Counted from the stretch's first letter, positions 20,401 to 30,363 are shown. The stretch is 64,000 nt of DNA from Tubulanus polymorphus (GCF_964204645.1 NW_027437440.1:62001-126000); one strand, 5' to 3'. Translations and numbers: made by a program. Notes: a model not told the origin generated them from the letters alone.

Positions 20401-20959
20401 TGAGGAAGATGGTGATGAGGGAGCTGATGTAGTGAATGAGGTAGATGGTGATGAGGGAGCTGATGAAGTGAATGAGGAAGATGGTGATGAGGGAGCTGAT
20501 GTAGTGAATGAGTTAGATGGTGATGAGGGAGCTGATGAAGTGAATGAGGAAGATGGTGATGAGGGAGCTGATGTAGTGAATGAGGTAGATGGTGATGAGG
20601 GAGCTGATGAAGTGAATGAGGAAGATGGTGATGTGGGTGGTCAAGGTGAAGTAGATGAAGTAGATGAAGTAGATGAAGTAGATGAAGTAGATGAAGTAAA
20701 TGTATATGTCGGACGATCACACGAGAGAGCACCGAAAGCACACAAAAAGCATAAATTAAATGATGAATTGATAAAGGAACTCGACATTCTTTTCAAAAAC
20801 GAAATAAAATTGAAACATATCAACATTAGTATAGTGCGAGAGAAAATGAATGATTCATTGCTTAAAAAGTTTAAAGCTTTATACGGAAACGGTACCGATA
20901 TTGCCATAATCGAAAAAAGATGTTATGATAATGTTCGTGGGCGTTACCGAGGAAAATAA
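17500..20959 (+). CDS. two-exon C2H2-type zinc-finger protein with acidic repeat
   Basis: Exon 1 is 17500-17616 (39 codons, donor AAG/GTTTGT, phase 0). Exon 2 is 20114-20959 (acceptor TTTTTTAG). The acceptor joins the frames exactly and the product is 320 aa. Exon 1 encodes CILCEKDISSSFPRHLKDFH, and exon 2 starts with a second finger of the form CPVPGCNHMVKQLGPHL...H; both have C2H2 spacing. An acidic minisatellite region (Glu/Asp/Val/Gly/Ala) covers about residues 87-190, followed by a Lys-rich tail with helical character. The paired fingers resemble those of gene families that ride with transposons in invertebrate genomes, so this may be a host or mobile-element gene and not a viral one. 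The 2.5-kb intron contains an antisense primase pseudogene. Confidence 0.55.
19190..19440. repeat. duplicated viral spacer, permuted copy of 45664-46032
   Basis: A block with GGTATCC...GGATACC inverted repeat, several AACTTCC cores and an AATAAATGAAT end matches two neighbouring blocks at 45677-45790 and 45870-46032, but in the opposite order. Here the CACAGGTACAAAACG block comes first and the CATATACAACTTATAAC block second; at 45.7 kb the order is reversed. Confidence 0.6.
19415..19999 (-). pseudogene. broken N-terminal fragment of a second primase-like gene
   Basis: Read on the minus strand from an ATG at 19999, the frame is disrupted near 19900 and again near 19680 and stops at 19415. One piece contains TRLYLDLDKPW, which closely matches TRLYLDIECPW of the intact primase-helicase (31419-34784), including the DxD/DxE metal-binding pair of archaeo-eukaryotic primases. 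The sequence before it also has the same layout. The later piece has no clear match, so the fragment is a diverged paralogue, not a recent copy. It ends in the duplicated AT-rich spacer and lies antisense in the zinc-finger gene intron. Confidence 0.55.
19425..19455. repeat. AT-rich near-palindrome, candidate origin element
   Basis: A 31-bp pure A/T core is bounded by TGAATAT and ATATTCA and is nearly self-complementary. A related AT-rich near-palindrome lies at 45780-45838 in the matching duplicated spacer. Herpesvirus origins often have an AT-rich palindromic centre, but no flanking binding sites can be named here. Confidence 0.3.
20365..20700 (+). repeat. in-frame minisatellite encoding acidic repeats
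   Basis: A 72-bp unit made of two similar 36-bp halves is repeated about 3.5 times, encoding alternating 12-residue blocks of the type EVDGDEGADEVN and EEDGDEGADVVN. It is followed by five to six copies of a 9-bp unit (GTAGATGAA). Copies are nearly identical, indicating recent expansion by slippage or unequal exchange. Confidence 0.85.
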
Positions 20960-21625
20960 ACATTTCCAGTAATTATTTGGCTAAGCCAAAAGTTGTAAGT
21001 TGACAGACTTCAGAGTGAATTTTTGTCAGGTAATTTTCATACGTATAAGATTATGTTTCTTGTACAATGTCGACGTTTAAAGATTATTAATCGATAATGG
21101 ATATATTACATAACCGATTAGAGACGTAATCGCATTTTCAACTTTGATCTAGTGCATGTTACTACGATTTAAAAGACATCGTTAATTTGTTACAACGTGA
21201 TTATCATTGATATTAAAGGATTTTTCATTTTTACATTGATTTTATTTTTTTATTGATTGATTTTATTGATTTATTGATTCATTTACTGGTGTGTTTTACT
21301 CGAAATCATCGTGGTGTGTTTTACTCGAAAAGTGAGGTTGTCACCTTCACCCAAATATCCTGATGCTATTTCTGCCAAGACCAGGTTGATTTTTTACACC
21401 ACAGTCCACAGTTGCATAGCTCTCATTTCATCCCTATGAAAAACCCTATGAAAAACCCACCACTGTTGTAAGATATAGAGGATATATATTCTGAACAAAA
21501 AAAAGTACGATGGAAACTTCAGCACAAATACAACAACATCGGGCATCGGGTATATAGATATCTGTCGCCGAATCCGAATGTAAAACATTCTTTGTCACTA
21601 ACCCCCAACCCCCAACCCCCCCTCT
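20960..21625. other. no gene seen
   Basis: AT-rich sequence with TTATTGATTGATTTTATTGAT simple repeats near 21240-21290. I see no coding or structural feature that I can support. Confidence 0.4.
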
Positions 21626-22415
21626 CACTGGCTTTTACGATTACAGATACGAAGCAGGTCGCAAGTCTACGGGGCAAGAAGAAGAACAATCGTAAAATGT
21701 CTTCCCGCACCGATACGCCCACGACCTTGACCTCTGACCTACTACTACTACCCGCGCCGATACGCCCACGACCTTGACCTCTGACCTACGCCCACGACCT
21801 TGACCGCTGACCTACGCCCACGACCTTGACCGCTGACCTACTACTACTACCCGCACTGATTAATTCGAACATTTTTATGAAATCTAGGTGATTCGGTGCT
21901 ACCCCACTCGGCTGGAAAACCCCCGCCCCCTCCGCGACCCCACACCCCCGCATACCGCCCCCTCCGCCACCCCACACCCTCAGCCACCCCACATACCCGC
22001 ATATGACCAACACCGTCACCCACTGGCTTTTACGATTACAGATACGAAGCAGGTCGCAAGTCTACGGGGCAAGAAGAAGAACAATCGTAAAATGTCTTCC
22101 CGCACCGATACGCCCACGACCTTGACCTCTGACCTACTACTACTACCCGCGCCGATACGCCCACGACCTTGACCTCTGACCTACGCCCACGACCTTGACC
22201 GCTGACCTACGCCCACGACCTTGACCGCTGACCTACTACTACTACCCGCACTGATTAATTCGAACATTTTTATGAAATCTAGGTGATTCGGTGCTACCCC
22301 ACTCGGCTGGAAAACCCCCGCCCCCTCCGCGACCCCACACCCCCGCATACCGCCCCCTCCGCCACCCCACACACTCCGCCACCCCACATACCCGCATATG
22401 ACCAACACCGTCACC
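21626..22415 (+). repeat. 395-bp tandem duplication with internal short repeats
   Basis: Two head-to-tail copies (21626-22020 and 22021-22415) are almost identical apart from a short difference near the end (CCTCAGCCACC versus ACTCCGCCACC). Inside each copy, an inner unit built on CGCCCACGACCTTGACC(T/G)CTGACCTA is repeated four times, separated in places by CTACTACTACCCGC. The end of each unit is strongly C-rich. It looks like a small satellite or a recent tandem duplication in host DNA. Confidence 0.85.
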
Positions 22416-23022
22416 CACCAAGGAAAAAGTTGTTATGTGTATGTAGGCGTATGCGGACAATGTGTTATCGTAGAATAGTGTATGTATACGGTATCGGATA
22501 TGTTTGGAGGAGGTGTGGGAGGGTGTATTTGTTCATAATGTGATAGAAGAAAAATGTTAACAAATATAAACATATATATATATATATTTAACGACGTTTA
22601 AATACACGCCTAAACGTATACCAAGAGAAGAAAACGAAGAAATTACATAATAAGAGATAAAACAACAGTGGCCATATGGTGTGAAGTGTCTAGGAAACGA
22701 GCACGAAATCGAACAAGTTTGCTAATAGAGATGGGCGTTAATCCAAAGCTGTATAAATTGTATGTAAATGTACTGAGAATGAGGACTAATGGAGATTGTG
22801 TTTTGTTTATCAGATCCAGCACAATCGAGGTATAAGGGTGTATTGCCAGTTTTCATGTCTAAGATCAGCGCCATTTATAATCAGAGAGTAGACAACTGCA
22901 GGCATGTTACAAACGGTAGCGAGTTGATTCAAGTTGTTTTTGCTATAAAGTACGTAAGTAGGTAAGGAATCCGGGTGGTATCTGTTGTATAAGTATCAAA
23001 ACAGCTTTCTGGTCACCTTTTA
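22416..23022. other. no gene seen
   Basis: Contains a short (TA)n tract at about 22570-22590 and otherwise unremarkable AT-rich DNA. No supported feature. Confidence 0.35.
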
Positions 23023-23407
23023 TTATAAGTTTCTGTATAAATGCGTATCACCGTCGTCATTTTTGTAGAGTAATTTTTGGTATATTTCAGGATCAATCGA
23101 TTCAGGTTCAATTACACTGGTAATATCCGCTTTCTCAACTGTTTCAACGACGCGTGTAGTAAAAAAGCCTTCATCATCCTTAACAGGTGAATCGCCGCGT
23201 ATGAAAGAAATGAAATATGTCTTTTGAAATATGACTTCGAATATATAGCAATAAAAATCCAAAGGCAAATAAATATTTCACCAAGGTATCGTGTAAACTA
23301 TCGAAAGAAACATCAGCGAAGGTCAGCGTCATGTGTAGGGCGTCGTACATATGCGAGGGGCGTTCGATCTTGAAATACAGTGGGGAAAAGATGAGGTGGT
23401 ATCGCAA
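23023..23407 (-). pseudogene. possible membrane-protein C-terminal fragment with frameshift
   Basis: Two overlapping minus-strand frames look protein-like. The first (from 23407) ends in a hydrophobic segment around 23250-23290. The second (to 23023) reads on from the same hydrophobic region into a charged Glu/Asp/Val-rich tail. Together they suggest the end of an ectodomain, one transmembrane segment and a cytoplasmic tail, broken by a frameshift near 23240. The fragment is closed upstream by a stop near 23411. No family is recognised and the region may be non-coding. Confidence 0.3.
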
Positions 23408-23811
23408 TCACACATGCAGAGAGGGCATCGATACTGTATTGGTTATTGGACTTGTAGCCCTGAAAATGGACTGATTTCCGTGTAGTAAGCTGTAAGAATA
23501 ATTTTAACCATATAAGTTTGCGGTTTCAATATGAACCCATTTAGTTAGCAAGGCGGTAAATATAAATAGCTTTGCAGCAGATGATTCGGGGAGCCACAGC
23601 AGCTTTGGCTGCAGAATTTATCTGGCAACATTAACGTTATAGCGTAGATCGCTTTTTAAAACTTTTTAGTCTTTCAAGATAGATCAATACAACCAGCGAC
23701 AAAGTTGTGCAGAATCATATGCTGATTATTTCCGTCTTTAATTGAAGAAAATCGGACCATGGATTAAAATGTTACGAAGGCTACAATTTTCAAGTGAAAT
23801 GCATTGCATAA
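23408..23811. other. no gene seen, animal-type repeat sequence
   Basis: Includes AGCAAGGCGG...GCTTTGCAGC at about 23548-23580. Similar wording recurs at about 55628-55665, so this is probably an interspersed host repeat. Confidence 0.3.
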
Positions 23812-24124
23812 TACCAGTAACGCCATCTACATTCTGTCGGTGGCGGAAATTGGAACTAAACTACTGTAGAAGCCATTTTGATTTTTTTGGCAGTCAGTGA
23901 CCGCACCCATGGGCCAAAATACGTGAAGGGGGCCTCCGTTTAACGAAAGGAGCTCATTTCGTGATCACTAACCCTATAATTAATTTTGGTGGTTGACCTT
24001 TGACCTTTTTTACTTTTTAACCAGCCCCCTATGTCAATATACGCGGTTGATGTTGTATAGACATAAGGAATTGTCCCTTTCCTAGTTCATTCTCAATGAA
24101 AATATTTTTAAATGGCCGAAAATT

Positions 24125-24173
24125 GCTGTAGGTAGCGGGACACATACGTCACAAATGTCCCGCTACCTACAGC
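24125..24173. repeat. GTAGGTAGCGGGACA hairpin, copy 1
   Basis: GCTGTAGGTAGCGGGACA is followed by a 13-nt loop with TACGTCA and then by the exact complement TGTCCCGCTACCTACAGC: a perfect 18-bp stem. Confidence 0.9.
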
Positions 24174-24400
24174 AAACTACTAGCGCCACTCTGGTGGTAG
24201 GATTTGAAACTAATGCATAATACCAGTAACGCCATCTACATTCTGTCGGTGGCGGAAATCGGAACTAAATTACTGTAGAAGCCATTTTGATTTTAACCAG
24301 CCCCCTATGTCAATATACACGGTTGATGTTGTATAGACATAAGGAATTGTCCCTTTCCTAGTTCATTCTCAATGAAAATATTTTTAAATGGTCGAAAATT

Positions 24401-24449
24401 GCTGTAGGTAGCGGGACACATACGTCACAAATGTCCCGCTACCTACAGC
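24401..24449. repeat. hairpin, copy 2
   Basis: Same perfect 18-bp stem and same loop as copy 1. Confidence 0.9.
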
Positions 24450-24619
24450 AAACTACTAGCGCCACTCTGGTGGTAGAATTTGGAACTAATCTTCGAATAA
24501 CTACTCACATATTGGCGGAAGAAAGAGACTGAGGCTAAATGCTATTGTTGATCTTTAGATGACGATCGATGTTTCTAACCCTAGCGCGCCTCCAGTCACC
24601 CGACCTCAGACATACACGC

Positions 24620-24783
24620 ATCATACCCTATGAACAGTCCCAGGTTTCCAGTACAGTCACCATATCTTTCAATCTAGGACGCAAATTTTAGGTAATTAAT
24701 AACTTTTGTCTAAGTTTAACTAGGTATCGGTCTGAACTTGTTTGTACTGACTAACCGTCATTTTAGCTAATACTTAAACGGTA
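24620..24783 (+). repeat. interspersed repeat B, copy 1 of 5
   Basis: A ~165-190-bp unit containing CCATATCTTTCAATCTAGG and ending near TTTTAGCTAATACTTAAA. Other copies are at about 25857-26040, 26455-26635, 28017-28200 and 35195-35372, differing by scattered substitutions. The internal GTCTATGACCAAGTACCCACG part is missing from this copy. Confidence 0.8.
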
Positions 24784-24791
24784 TCCTGGAT

Positions 24792-24960
24792 CTACTCAGG
24801 CTTGGTGTTCTGATGATTACGATTTTCGAGGTACTTTTTTATTTTCAAGAGTCTTATGCGTTCCTGGCTGCGTCTTTCATTCGAATCTTTGATTTCCTTT
24901 TCGAATTCATCGTCGTCTTTTCGCATTTCTTGGATTCTTTCTGCTAACATTTCTCTGGAG
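24792..24960 (-). pseudogene. exon-like coiled-coil fragment, ~52 codons
   Basis: On the minus strand an open frame from about 24950 to 24795 encodes a highly charged Glu/Arg/Lys-rich helix (for example MLAERIQEMRKDDDEFEKEI) ending NTKPE and a stop. The frame is closed upstream by a TAG within about 50 bases. The 3' end of the same sequence recurs at about 26635-26672. It may be a captured exon of a host or viral gene. Confidence 0.35.
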
Positions 24961-25414
24961 ATCGTGGACCAGTCGCATCTCGTCTAATCGTGCTTCGATT
25001 GCTCAGTCTATGACCAAGTACCCACGCATACGGTTTCTTTTTCTTTTGGCATTTTGATCGTCCAGAGGTTTTGGTTTGTGTTATCCTGGTCACGGCACCA
25101 TGACGTTACGAGTGTAACGGTGGAGAATTGAACATAGAAAAACGTGACTGCTTGGTTAAGATATCATAGCAAGAGTGTTCTTTATTTTACGTAATGATTA
25201 CAAAAGAGTATAGTACGCTTGCGCGGGCCAGCAAAGATGAAGAGAAACCGCAGATATAAACCACATGTAAACAGCTATATGCATGAATAGAATTAGTAAC
25301 GCTTGACTTCAATATAGTTATGTAAGTTGGGTGAGAATTGGTACGCAGTTTCCGACAACAATGCAGTCGTTTATTAGTTGTCGGTATTGTTGGTTGTTGG
25401 TATTGTTGGTTTTT

Positions 25415-25610
25415 AACCAGCCCCCTATGTCAATATACACGGTTGATGTTCTATAGACATAAGGAATTGTCCCTTTCCTAGTTCATTCTCAATGAAAATA
25501 TTTTTAAATGGTCGAAAATTGCTGTAGGTAGCGGGACACATACGTCAGAAATGTCCCGCTACCTACAGCAAACTACTAGCGCCACTCTGGTGGTCGAATT
25601 TGAAACTAAT
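25415..25610 (+). repeat. repeat unit with hairpin copy 3 (25521-25569)
   Basis: Begins with TTTTTAACCAGCCCCCTATGTC and contains the same hairpin; the loop differs from copies 1 and 2 by one base (CGTCAG for CGTCAC). Preceded by GTTGTCGGTATTGTTGGTTG, which is duplicated before copy 4. Confidence 0.85.
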
Positions 25611-25689
25611 CTTCGAATAACTACTCACATATTGGCGGAAGAAAGAGACTGACACTAAATGCTATCGTTGTTTTATAAAATGTTTATTA

Positions 25690-25835
25690 TTCATCTCACC
25701 CAGCCACCTCTTTCACAAAATATAAATTGGTGGAGTGGTTCTTCCGTTATATCAAATTCATGACATGAACACAGGAGTTCATATCGTCGGATAAAGCTGC
25801 TATTCAAATAAGTGGTTGTTCTTGGCGGAAGAAAG
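25690..25835 (+). repeat. fragment related to the 3' end of the primase-helicase gene
   Basis: TTCATGACATGAACACAGGAG ... AAAGCTGCTATTCAAATAAGTGG matches the 3' end region of the gene at 31370-31437 and recurs at about 27840-27985. The fragments therefore carry gene-end sequence through the repeat array. Confidence 0.65.
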
Positions 25836-25856
25836 AGACTGAGACTAAATGCTATT

Positions 25857-26040
25857 GTCATACCCTATGAACAGTCTATGACTAAGTACCCACGCATACG
25901 GTGGTTTCCAGTACAGTCTCCATATCTTTCAATCTAGGACGCAAATTTTAGGTAATAAATAACTTTTGTCTAAGTTTAACTAGGTATCGGTCGTAACTTG
26001 TTTTTACTGACTAACCGTCATTTTAGCTAATACTTAAAGT
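25857..26040 (+). repeat. interspersed repeat B, copy 2
   Basis: Same unit as 24620-24783 with CCCACGCATACGGTGGTTTC included. It ends in CTAATACTTAAAGTCGAATGCG, which is shared with the copies at 28200 and 35370. Confidence 0.8.
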
Positions 26041-26194
26041 CGAATGCGTTTCATTTTGCAGAGAAATCCGTTCATAGAATTAGTAACGCTTGACTTCAAT
26101 ATAGTTATGTAAGTTGGGTGAGAATTGGTACGCAGTTTCCGACAACAATGCAGTCGTTTATTAGTTGTCGGTATTGTTGGTTGTTGGTATTGTT

Positions 26195-26450
26195 GGTTTT
26201 TAACCAGCCCCCTATGTCAATATACACGGTTGATGTTGTATAGACATAAGGAATTGTCCCTTTCCTAGTTCATTCTCGATGAAAATATTTTTAAATGGTC
26301 GAAAATTGCTGTAGGTAGCGGGACACATACGTCACAAATGTCCCGCTACCTACAGCAAACTACTAGCGCCACTCTGGTGGTCGAATTTGAAACTAATCTT
26401 CGAATAACTACTCACATATTGGCGGAAGAAAGAGACTGAGACTAAATGCT
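26195..26450 (+). repeat. repeat unit with hairpin copy 4 (26308-26356)
   Basis: Near-identical to 25415-25660, including the preceding ~130 bp (25285-25410 versus 26076-26195), so the two are a recent local duplication. Confidence 0.85.
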
Positions 26451-26454
26451 ATTG

Positions 26455-26672
26455 TCATACCCTATGAACAGTCTATGACCAAGTACCCACGCATACGGTG
26501 GTTTCCAGTACAGTCTCCATATCTTTCAATCTAGGACGCAAATTTTAGGTAATTAATAACTTTTGTCTAAGTTTAACTAGGTATCGGTCTGAACTTGTTT
26601 GTACTGACTAACCGTCATTTTAGCTAATACTTAAACGGTATCCTGGATCTGCTCAGGCTTGGTGTTCTGATG
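26455..26672 (+). repeat. interspersed repeat B, copy 3, plus exon-fragment end
   Basis: Same unit as the other B copies, followed by the CGGTATCCTGGATCT...GATGATTAC end shared with 24778-24832. Confidence 0.75.
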
Positions 26673-26770
26673 ATTACAGTAAGACCTTACATTGAGATGA
26701 GAAATAGTTTGAAAATTATACATAATACATTGACATCGATAGAGAATAACGCAGTTTTCATAATGATTTC

Positions 26771-26914
26771 TTACTTAATATTCTTCAGTGCTTGAGCTTT
26801 TTTAAAATCAGACGCTCCAAACGGATCAAGGTAGACGATTTCATAGTTTTTGGGCTCGAACATCTCCAACATTATTTCAAGTGAATTTGACTTGTGTTGC
26901 ATTGCATCACTTTT
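26771..26914 (-). pseudogene. exon-like coding fragment, 47 codons, copy 1
   Basis: Open minus-strand frame between two stops with strongly protein-like sequence, including EPKNYEIVYLDPFGAS. The VYLDPFG part resembles a motif-IV-like DPF/DPY turn of some methyltransferases, but the fragment is far too short to assign. The end (TTAAGTAAGAA) could be a splice donor. The same fragment is at 30220-30363. Confidence 0.35.
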
Positions 26915-27404
26915 TTAAACTTCTTTATTTTTAAAGATAAGTGTGTACAACCATCGAGAAAGTTTTTCTAAATGAAGAGAAGAGCATTTTAAACTTTATT
27001 TCGTGAAGATAGGGCTATTGGTTGCAAAGTTATGAAAGCTTAAAGTAGACACTAACTTTCATCGAAATCAATTGAAATACAATGTAAAACAAACACGTGG
27101 CGCCATCTACAATCTATCGGTGGCGGAAATCGGAACTAAATTACTGTAGAAGCCATTTTGCTTTTTTTGGCAGTCAGTGACCGCACCCATGGGCCAAAAT
27201 ACGTGAAGGGGGCCTCCGTTTAACGAAAGGAGCTCATTTCGTGATCACTAACCCTATAATTAATTTTGGTGGTTGACCTTTGACCTTTTTTACTTTTTAA
27301 CCAGCCCCCTATGTCAATATACGCGGTTGATGTTGTATAGACATAAGGAATTGTCCCTTTCCTAGTTCATTCTCAATGAAAATATTTTTAAATGGCCGAA
27401 AATT

Positions 27405-27453
27405 GCTGTAGGTAGCGGGACACATACGTCACAAATGTCCCGCTACCTACAGC
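27405..27453. repeat. hairpin, copy 5
   Basis: Perfect 18-bp stem identical to copy 1. Confidence 0.9.
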
Positions 27454-27680
27454 AAACTACTAGCGCCACTCTGGTGGTAGAATTTGAAACTAATGCATAA
27501 TACCAGTAACGCCATCTACATTCTGTCGGTGGCGGAAATCGGAACTAAATTACTGTAGAAGCCATTTTGATTTTAACCAGCCCCCTATGTCAATATACGC
27601 GGTTGATGTTGTATAGACATAAGGAATTGTCCCTTTCCTAGTTCATTCTCAATGAAAATATTTTTAAATGGCCGAAAATT

Positions 27681-27729
27681 GCTGTAGGTAGCGGGACACA
27701 TACGTCACAAATGTCCCGCTACCTACAGC
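27681..27729. repeat. hairpin, copy 6
   Basis: Perfect 18-bp stem identical to copy 1. Confidence 0.9.
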
Positions 27730-28016
27730 AAACTACTGGCGCCATACTGGTGGCAGACTTCGGAACTAATCTTCGAATAACTACTCACATATTGGCGGAA
27801 GAAAGAGACTGAGACTAAATGCTATTGTTGTTTTATAAAATGTTTATTATTTATCTCACCCAGCCACCTCTTTCACAAAATATAAATTGGTGGAGTGGTT
27901 CTTCCGTTATATCAAATTCATGACATGAACACAGGAGTTCATATCATCGCATAAAGCTGCTATTCAAATAAGTGGTTGTTCTTGGCGGAAGAAAGAGACT
28001 GAGACTAAATGCTATT

Positions 28017-28200
28017 GTCATACCCTATGAACAGTCTATGACCAAGTACCCACGCATACGGTGGTTTCCAGTACAGTCTCCATATCTTTCAATCTAGGAC
28101 GCAAATTGTAGGTAATTAATAACTTTTGTCTAAGTTTAACTAGGTATCGGTCTGAACTTGTTTTTACTGACTAACCGTCATTTTAGCTAATACTTAAAGT
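28017..28200 (+). repeat. interspersed repeat B, copy 4
   Basis: Same unit as the other B copies; one substitution turns AAATTTTAGG into AAATTGTAGG. Confidence 0.8.
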
Positions 28201-28526
28201 CGAATGCGTTTCGTTTTGCAGAGAAATCCGTTCATGCAACCGAAAACGAGATGGAACATCTCAGCCGTGAACGTGAATGAAATTCACCTGTCTGACAAAA
28301 ATGGAAATTGATATAAAAATGATCTGTTTTTGATGAGATCCCCTTTTTGATGCTGCTGGACAGACACAATGCAGTCGTTTATTAGTTGTTGGTATTGTTG
28401 GTTGATTTTTGATACCAAATGGGGAAAACGTATCGCCGCGTGAGATCATTGAGTGTATATACTTCCTTGTTCACATCGGAAAATGTGACAACAAAAGATC
28501 ACGTGTGGACAACTCTTTCAACAAAA
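28201..28526. other. no gene seen
   Basis: Short repeat remnants (AATGCAGTCGTTTATTAGTTG at 28369-28389, shared with 25362 and 26145). No supported gene. Confidence 0.35.
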
Positions 28527-29057
28527 TTACAACATCAAATCTTTGATGGCATCTACTACTTGCGAGTCATGCTTATTTCCACAAATCATGAGAAATTCGC
28601 AGTCGGGACATGGTTGTTCATCTTCAAGCATACAGTTATCGTGTAAAACAATAATTTCGTAGTGCTCCTCTCTTCCATCGCCCTCTTCTAATCGAATTTG
28701 ACAAGCCAAACACTGATGATTTTCACACGTGTCGTCATAGAATTTCCTAAAATGGTCGTCACTTACGTTTTGAAGGTACCCTACCAACACTGCTTGTGAA
28801 ATATATTCCACCGCTTCTTCGCCGAACCTCTTAACACAATACTCGCCACATTGTTGACATATCATCTCTTCCTGCCATCTATCGAGCATAAGACATTTCT
28901 CGCTGACATCGCTTTCCACATCAGAATCAGGGCGAGGGGGATCAGTAGTTACAATAAGTTGGGCCCTAGGTCTTTTTGCGCTGTTAAAATCAACAACATT
29001 AGTTAGATTTGCAAAGCATGGTTTTTTGTTGTCTGAAGCGGAAGTTACACTTGCCAT
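28527..29057 (-). CDS. Cys-rich, probably zinc-binding 176-aa protein
   Basis: ATG at 29057 on the minus strand. The N-terminal ~55 residues are polar and probably disordered, with an acidic DSDVESDVSE stretch. The rest contains three CxxC-type pairs (CQQC, CLAC, CPDC) plus further Cys and His residues (ENHQC, CGNKH), consistent with two zinc sites. It may be a small regulatory or E3-like protein, but no complete RING spacing is seen. The promoter-side sequence is duplicated in front of the broken glycoprotein region at 35410-35615. It is the only intact ORF of size in this repeat-rich part. Confidence 0.65.
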   Translation of the reverse strand: MASVTSASDNKKPCFANLTNVVDFNSAKRPRAQLIVTTDPPRPDSDVESDVSEKCLMLDRWQEEMICQQCGEYCVKRFGEEAVEYISQAVLVGYLQNVSDDHFRKFYDDTCENHQCLACQIRLEEGDGREEHYEIIVLHDNCMLEDEQPCPDCEFLMICGNKHDSQVVDAIKDLML

Positions 29058-29255
29058 AGTTATAAGGGAAGTTAGAGATTTCGTTCGGGGTCAGTGGAAA
29101 ATCTGTGCGCAGTGAACAAGAGGTAGCAATATAAATGTGTCCGACTCTTACCCTGATATATAAATGTAAACTGATTGTTATTATTGTTGAATTTTTCAAA
29201 CGCAAACAAAAAATAACACACTTCCACATACGAACACATCCGACAATACTAAGGT
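29053..29255 (-). promoter_or_regulatory. promoter region of the Cys-rich gene, duplicated at 35410-35615
   Basis: Reading toward the gene there are TATA-like TTTATAT elements, then ACTTCCCTTATAACT close to the start codon. About 200 bp are almost identical to 35410-35615 (AACAAGAGG here, GACAAGAGG there). Confidence 0.55.
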
Positions 29256-30125
29256 AAGCGATTTTTTCTACCGGCCACAGTTAGGTTTCGCACTGCGCAT
29301 GTTCCGAATATACCGGAAGTAAACAAACCGTGACGTACGCGGAAGTAAAACAACATGGCTAGTCAAAAGTCAATTACAGTGTCAATAATAGGTATACGTT
29401 ATTCTGCGATGATAAAATCGAAATTTTAAGGTTAAAATCTGAAAAGATTTCCGATCCGTTTCCTTCTATGACAGGTTGTAGATATTGAGACAAAAAATAA
29501 AATGGAATTCAGCATATAGAATGAATTTAATGTGTTTATTTCTTATCATGAATTTAAGTGTTTATTTCTTTACTTAGTACATAGTACAGTACTGCTTGCA
29601 GAAAATACATTTCCAATCAAAATTTAGAATTATCTTTCGGTTTAAAGTATGAGGTAGACACACCACATGGTACCATCGATAGCAAAAGTTGCATTCCTCC
29701 TAGAAAAGAAATAACAGAACTGTATATTGATATTGATTAATGTTCATTTATACTGGCACTAAAATTAAAAAGGATTGCGTTATAATGAACTTTCGATTTA
29801 ATAACTATAAGGTCGAGGGCATACCTGATTCATTAACTAGTGCAGCGGCTGATGTCCAACGATGTGAATTTGCATTTACTGTTGAAATATGGGTCGTGTC
29901 AGTACCTTGAAGAACACTGCCAGCATACTGTTGAATACTCATATGTAATTGAATGAGATTTGTTAAACAATAATCGATAATATTGAAATTAAACAAATCA
30001 ATCCTACCAAAATAGTCAGCACGCCACAACTATGCCCATCAAGTTGTTTCTGGTGAGGCGGTTCGATTATGGACCATTCAATATCACCAATGTCATGTCT
30101 ACCGAGGGTTGTGGCTCAGTAAGTC
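29256..30125. other. no clear gene; possible host promoter
   Basis: ACCGGAAGT at about 29312, GTGACGT at 29330 and GCGGAAGT at 29339 lie just before an ATG at 29354 that opens a short frame. This arrangement looks like a TATA-less animal promoter with ETS and CRE-like sites, but no following exon could be established. The rest (29400-30030) is AT-rich without supported features. Confidence 0.3.
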
Positions 30126-30244
30126 AAGTAAGACCTTACATTGAGATGAGAAATAGTTTGAAAATTATACATAATACATTGACATCGATAGAGAATAACG
30201 CAGTTTTCATAATGATTTCTTACTTAATATTCTTCAGTGCTTGA
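30032..30244 (+). other. short ORF running into the 1.3-kb duplication
   Basis: A 70-codon frame whose first half lies outside and whose second half lies inside the duplicated unit. The sequence CAAGTAAGACC at the junction could be a splice donor. Coding status is uncertain. Confidence 0.2.
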
Positions 30245-30363
30245 GCTTTTTTAAAATCAGACGCTCCAAACGGATCAAGGTAGACGATTTCATAGTTTTT
30301 GGGCTCGAACATCTCCAACATTATTTCAAGTGAATTTGACTTGTGTTGCATTGCATCACTTTT
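30220..30363 (-). pseudogene. exon-like coding fragment, copy 2
   Basis: Same open minus-strand frame as 26771-26914, part of the 1.3-kb duplication. Confidence 0.35.

Larger units (their letters stand above)
23812..24500 (+). repeat. interspersed repeat cluster with two hairpin copies
   Basis: Composite of units beginning GCCATCTACATTCTGTCGGTGG, passing through TTTAACCAGCCCCCTATGTC and ending GCGCCACTCTGGTGGTAG...AACTAAT. The same composite recurs at 27100-27500 and 27505-27770 and at 30545-31220. Hairpins lie at 24125-24173 and 24401-24449. Confidence 0.8.
26679..27984 (+). repeat. 1.3-kb segmental duplication, left copy
   Basis: Matches 30126-31437 over about 1.3 kb with few differences (for example GCATACTGG versus GCATCCTGG near the end). 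It contains an exon-like fragment, hairpins 5 and 6, and a fragment of the primase-helicase 3' end. Confidence 0.85.

Noticed and set aside
20340-20741. Minus-strand His/Leu-rich frame of 133 codons
   Set aside because: It is the antisense of the acidic minisatellite; the plus-strand frame has finger motifs and splice support.
21600-22460. Several short frames in the 395-bp tandem repeat
   Set aside because: They follow the repeat unit, differ only by repeat copy and are Pro/Gly low-complexity; no coding signal.
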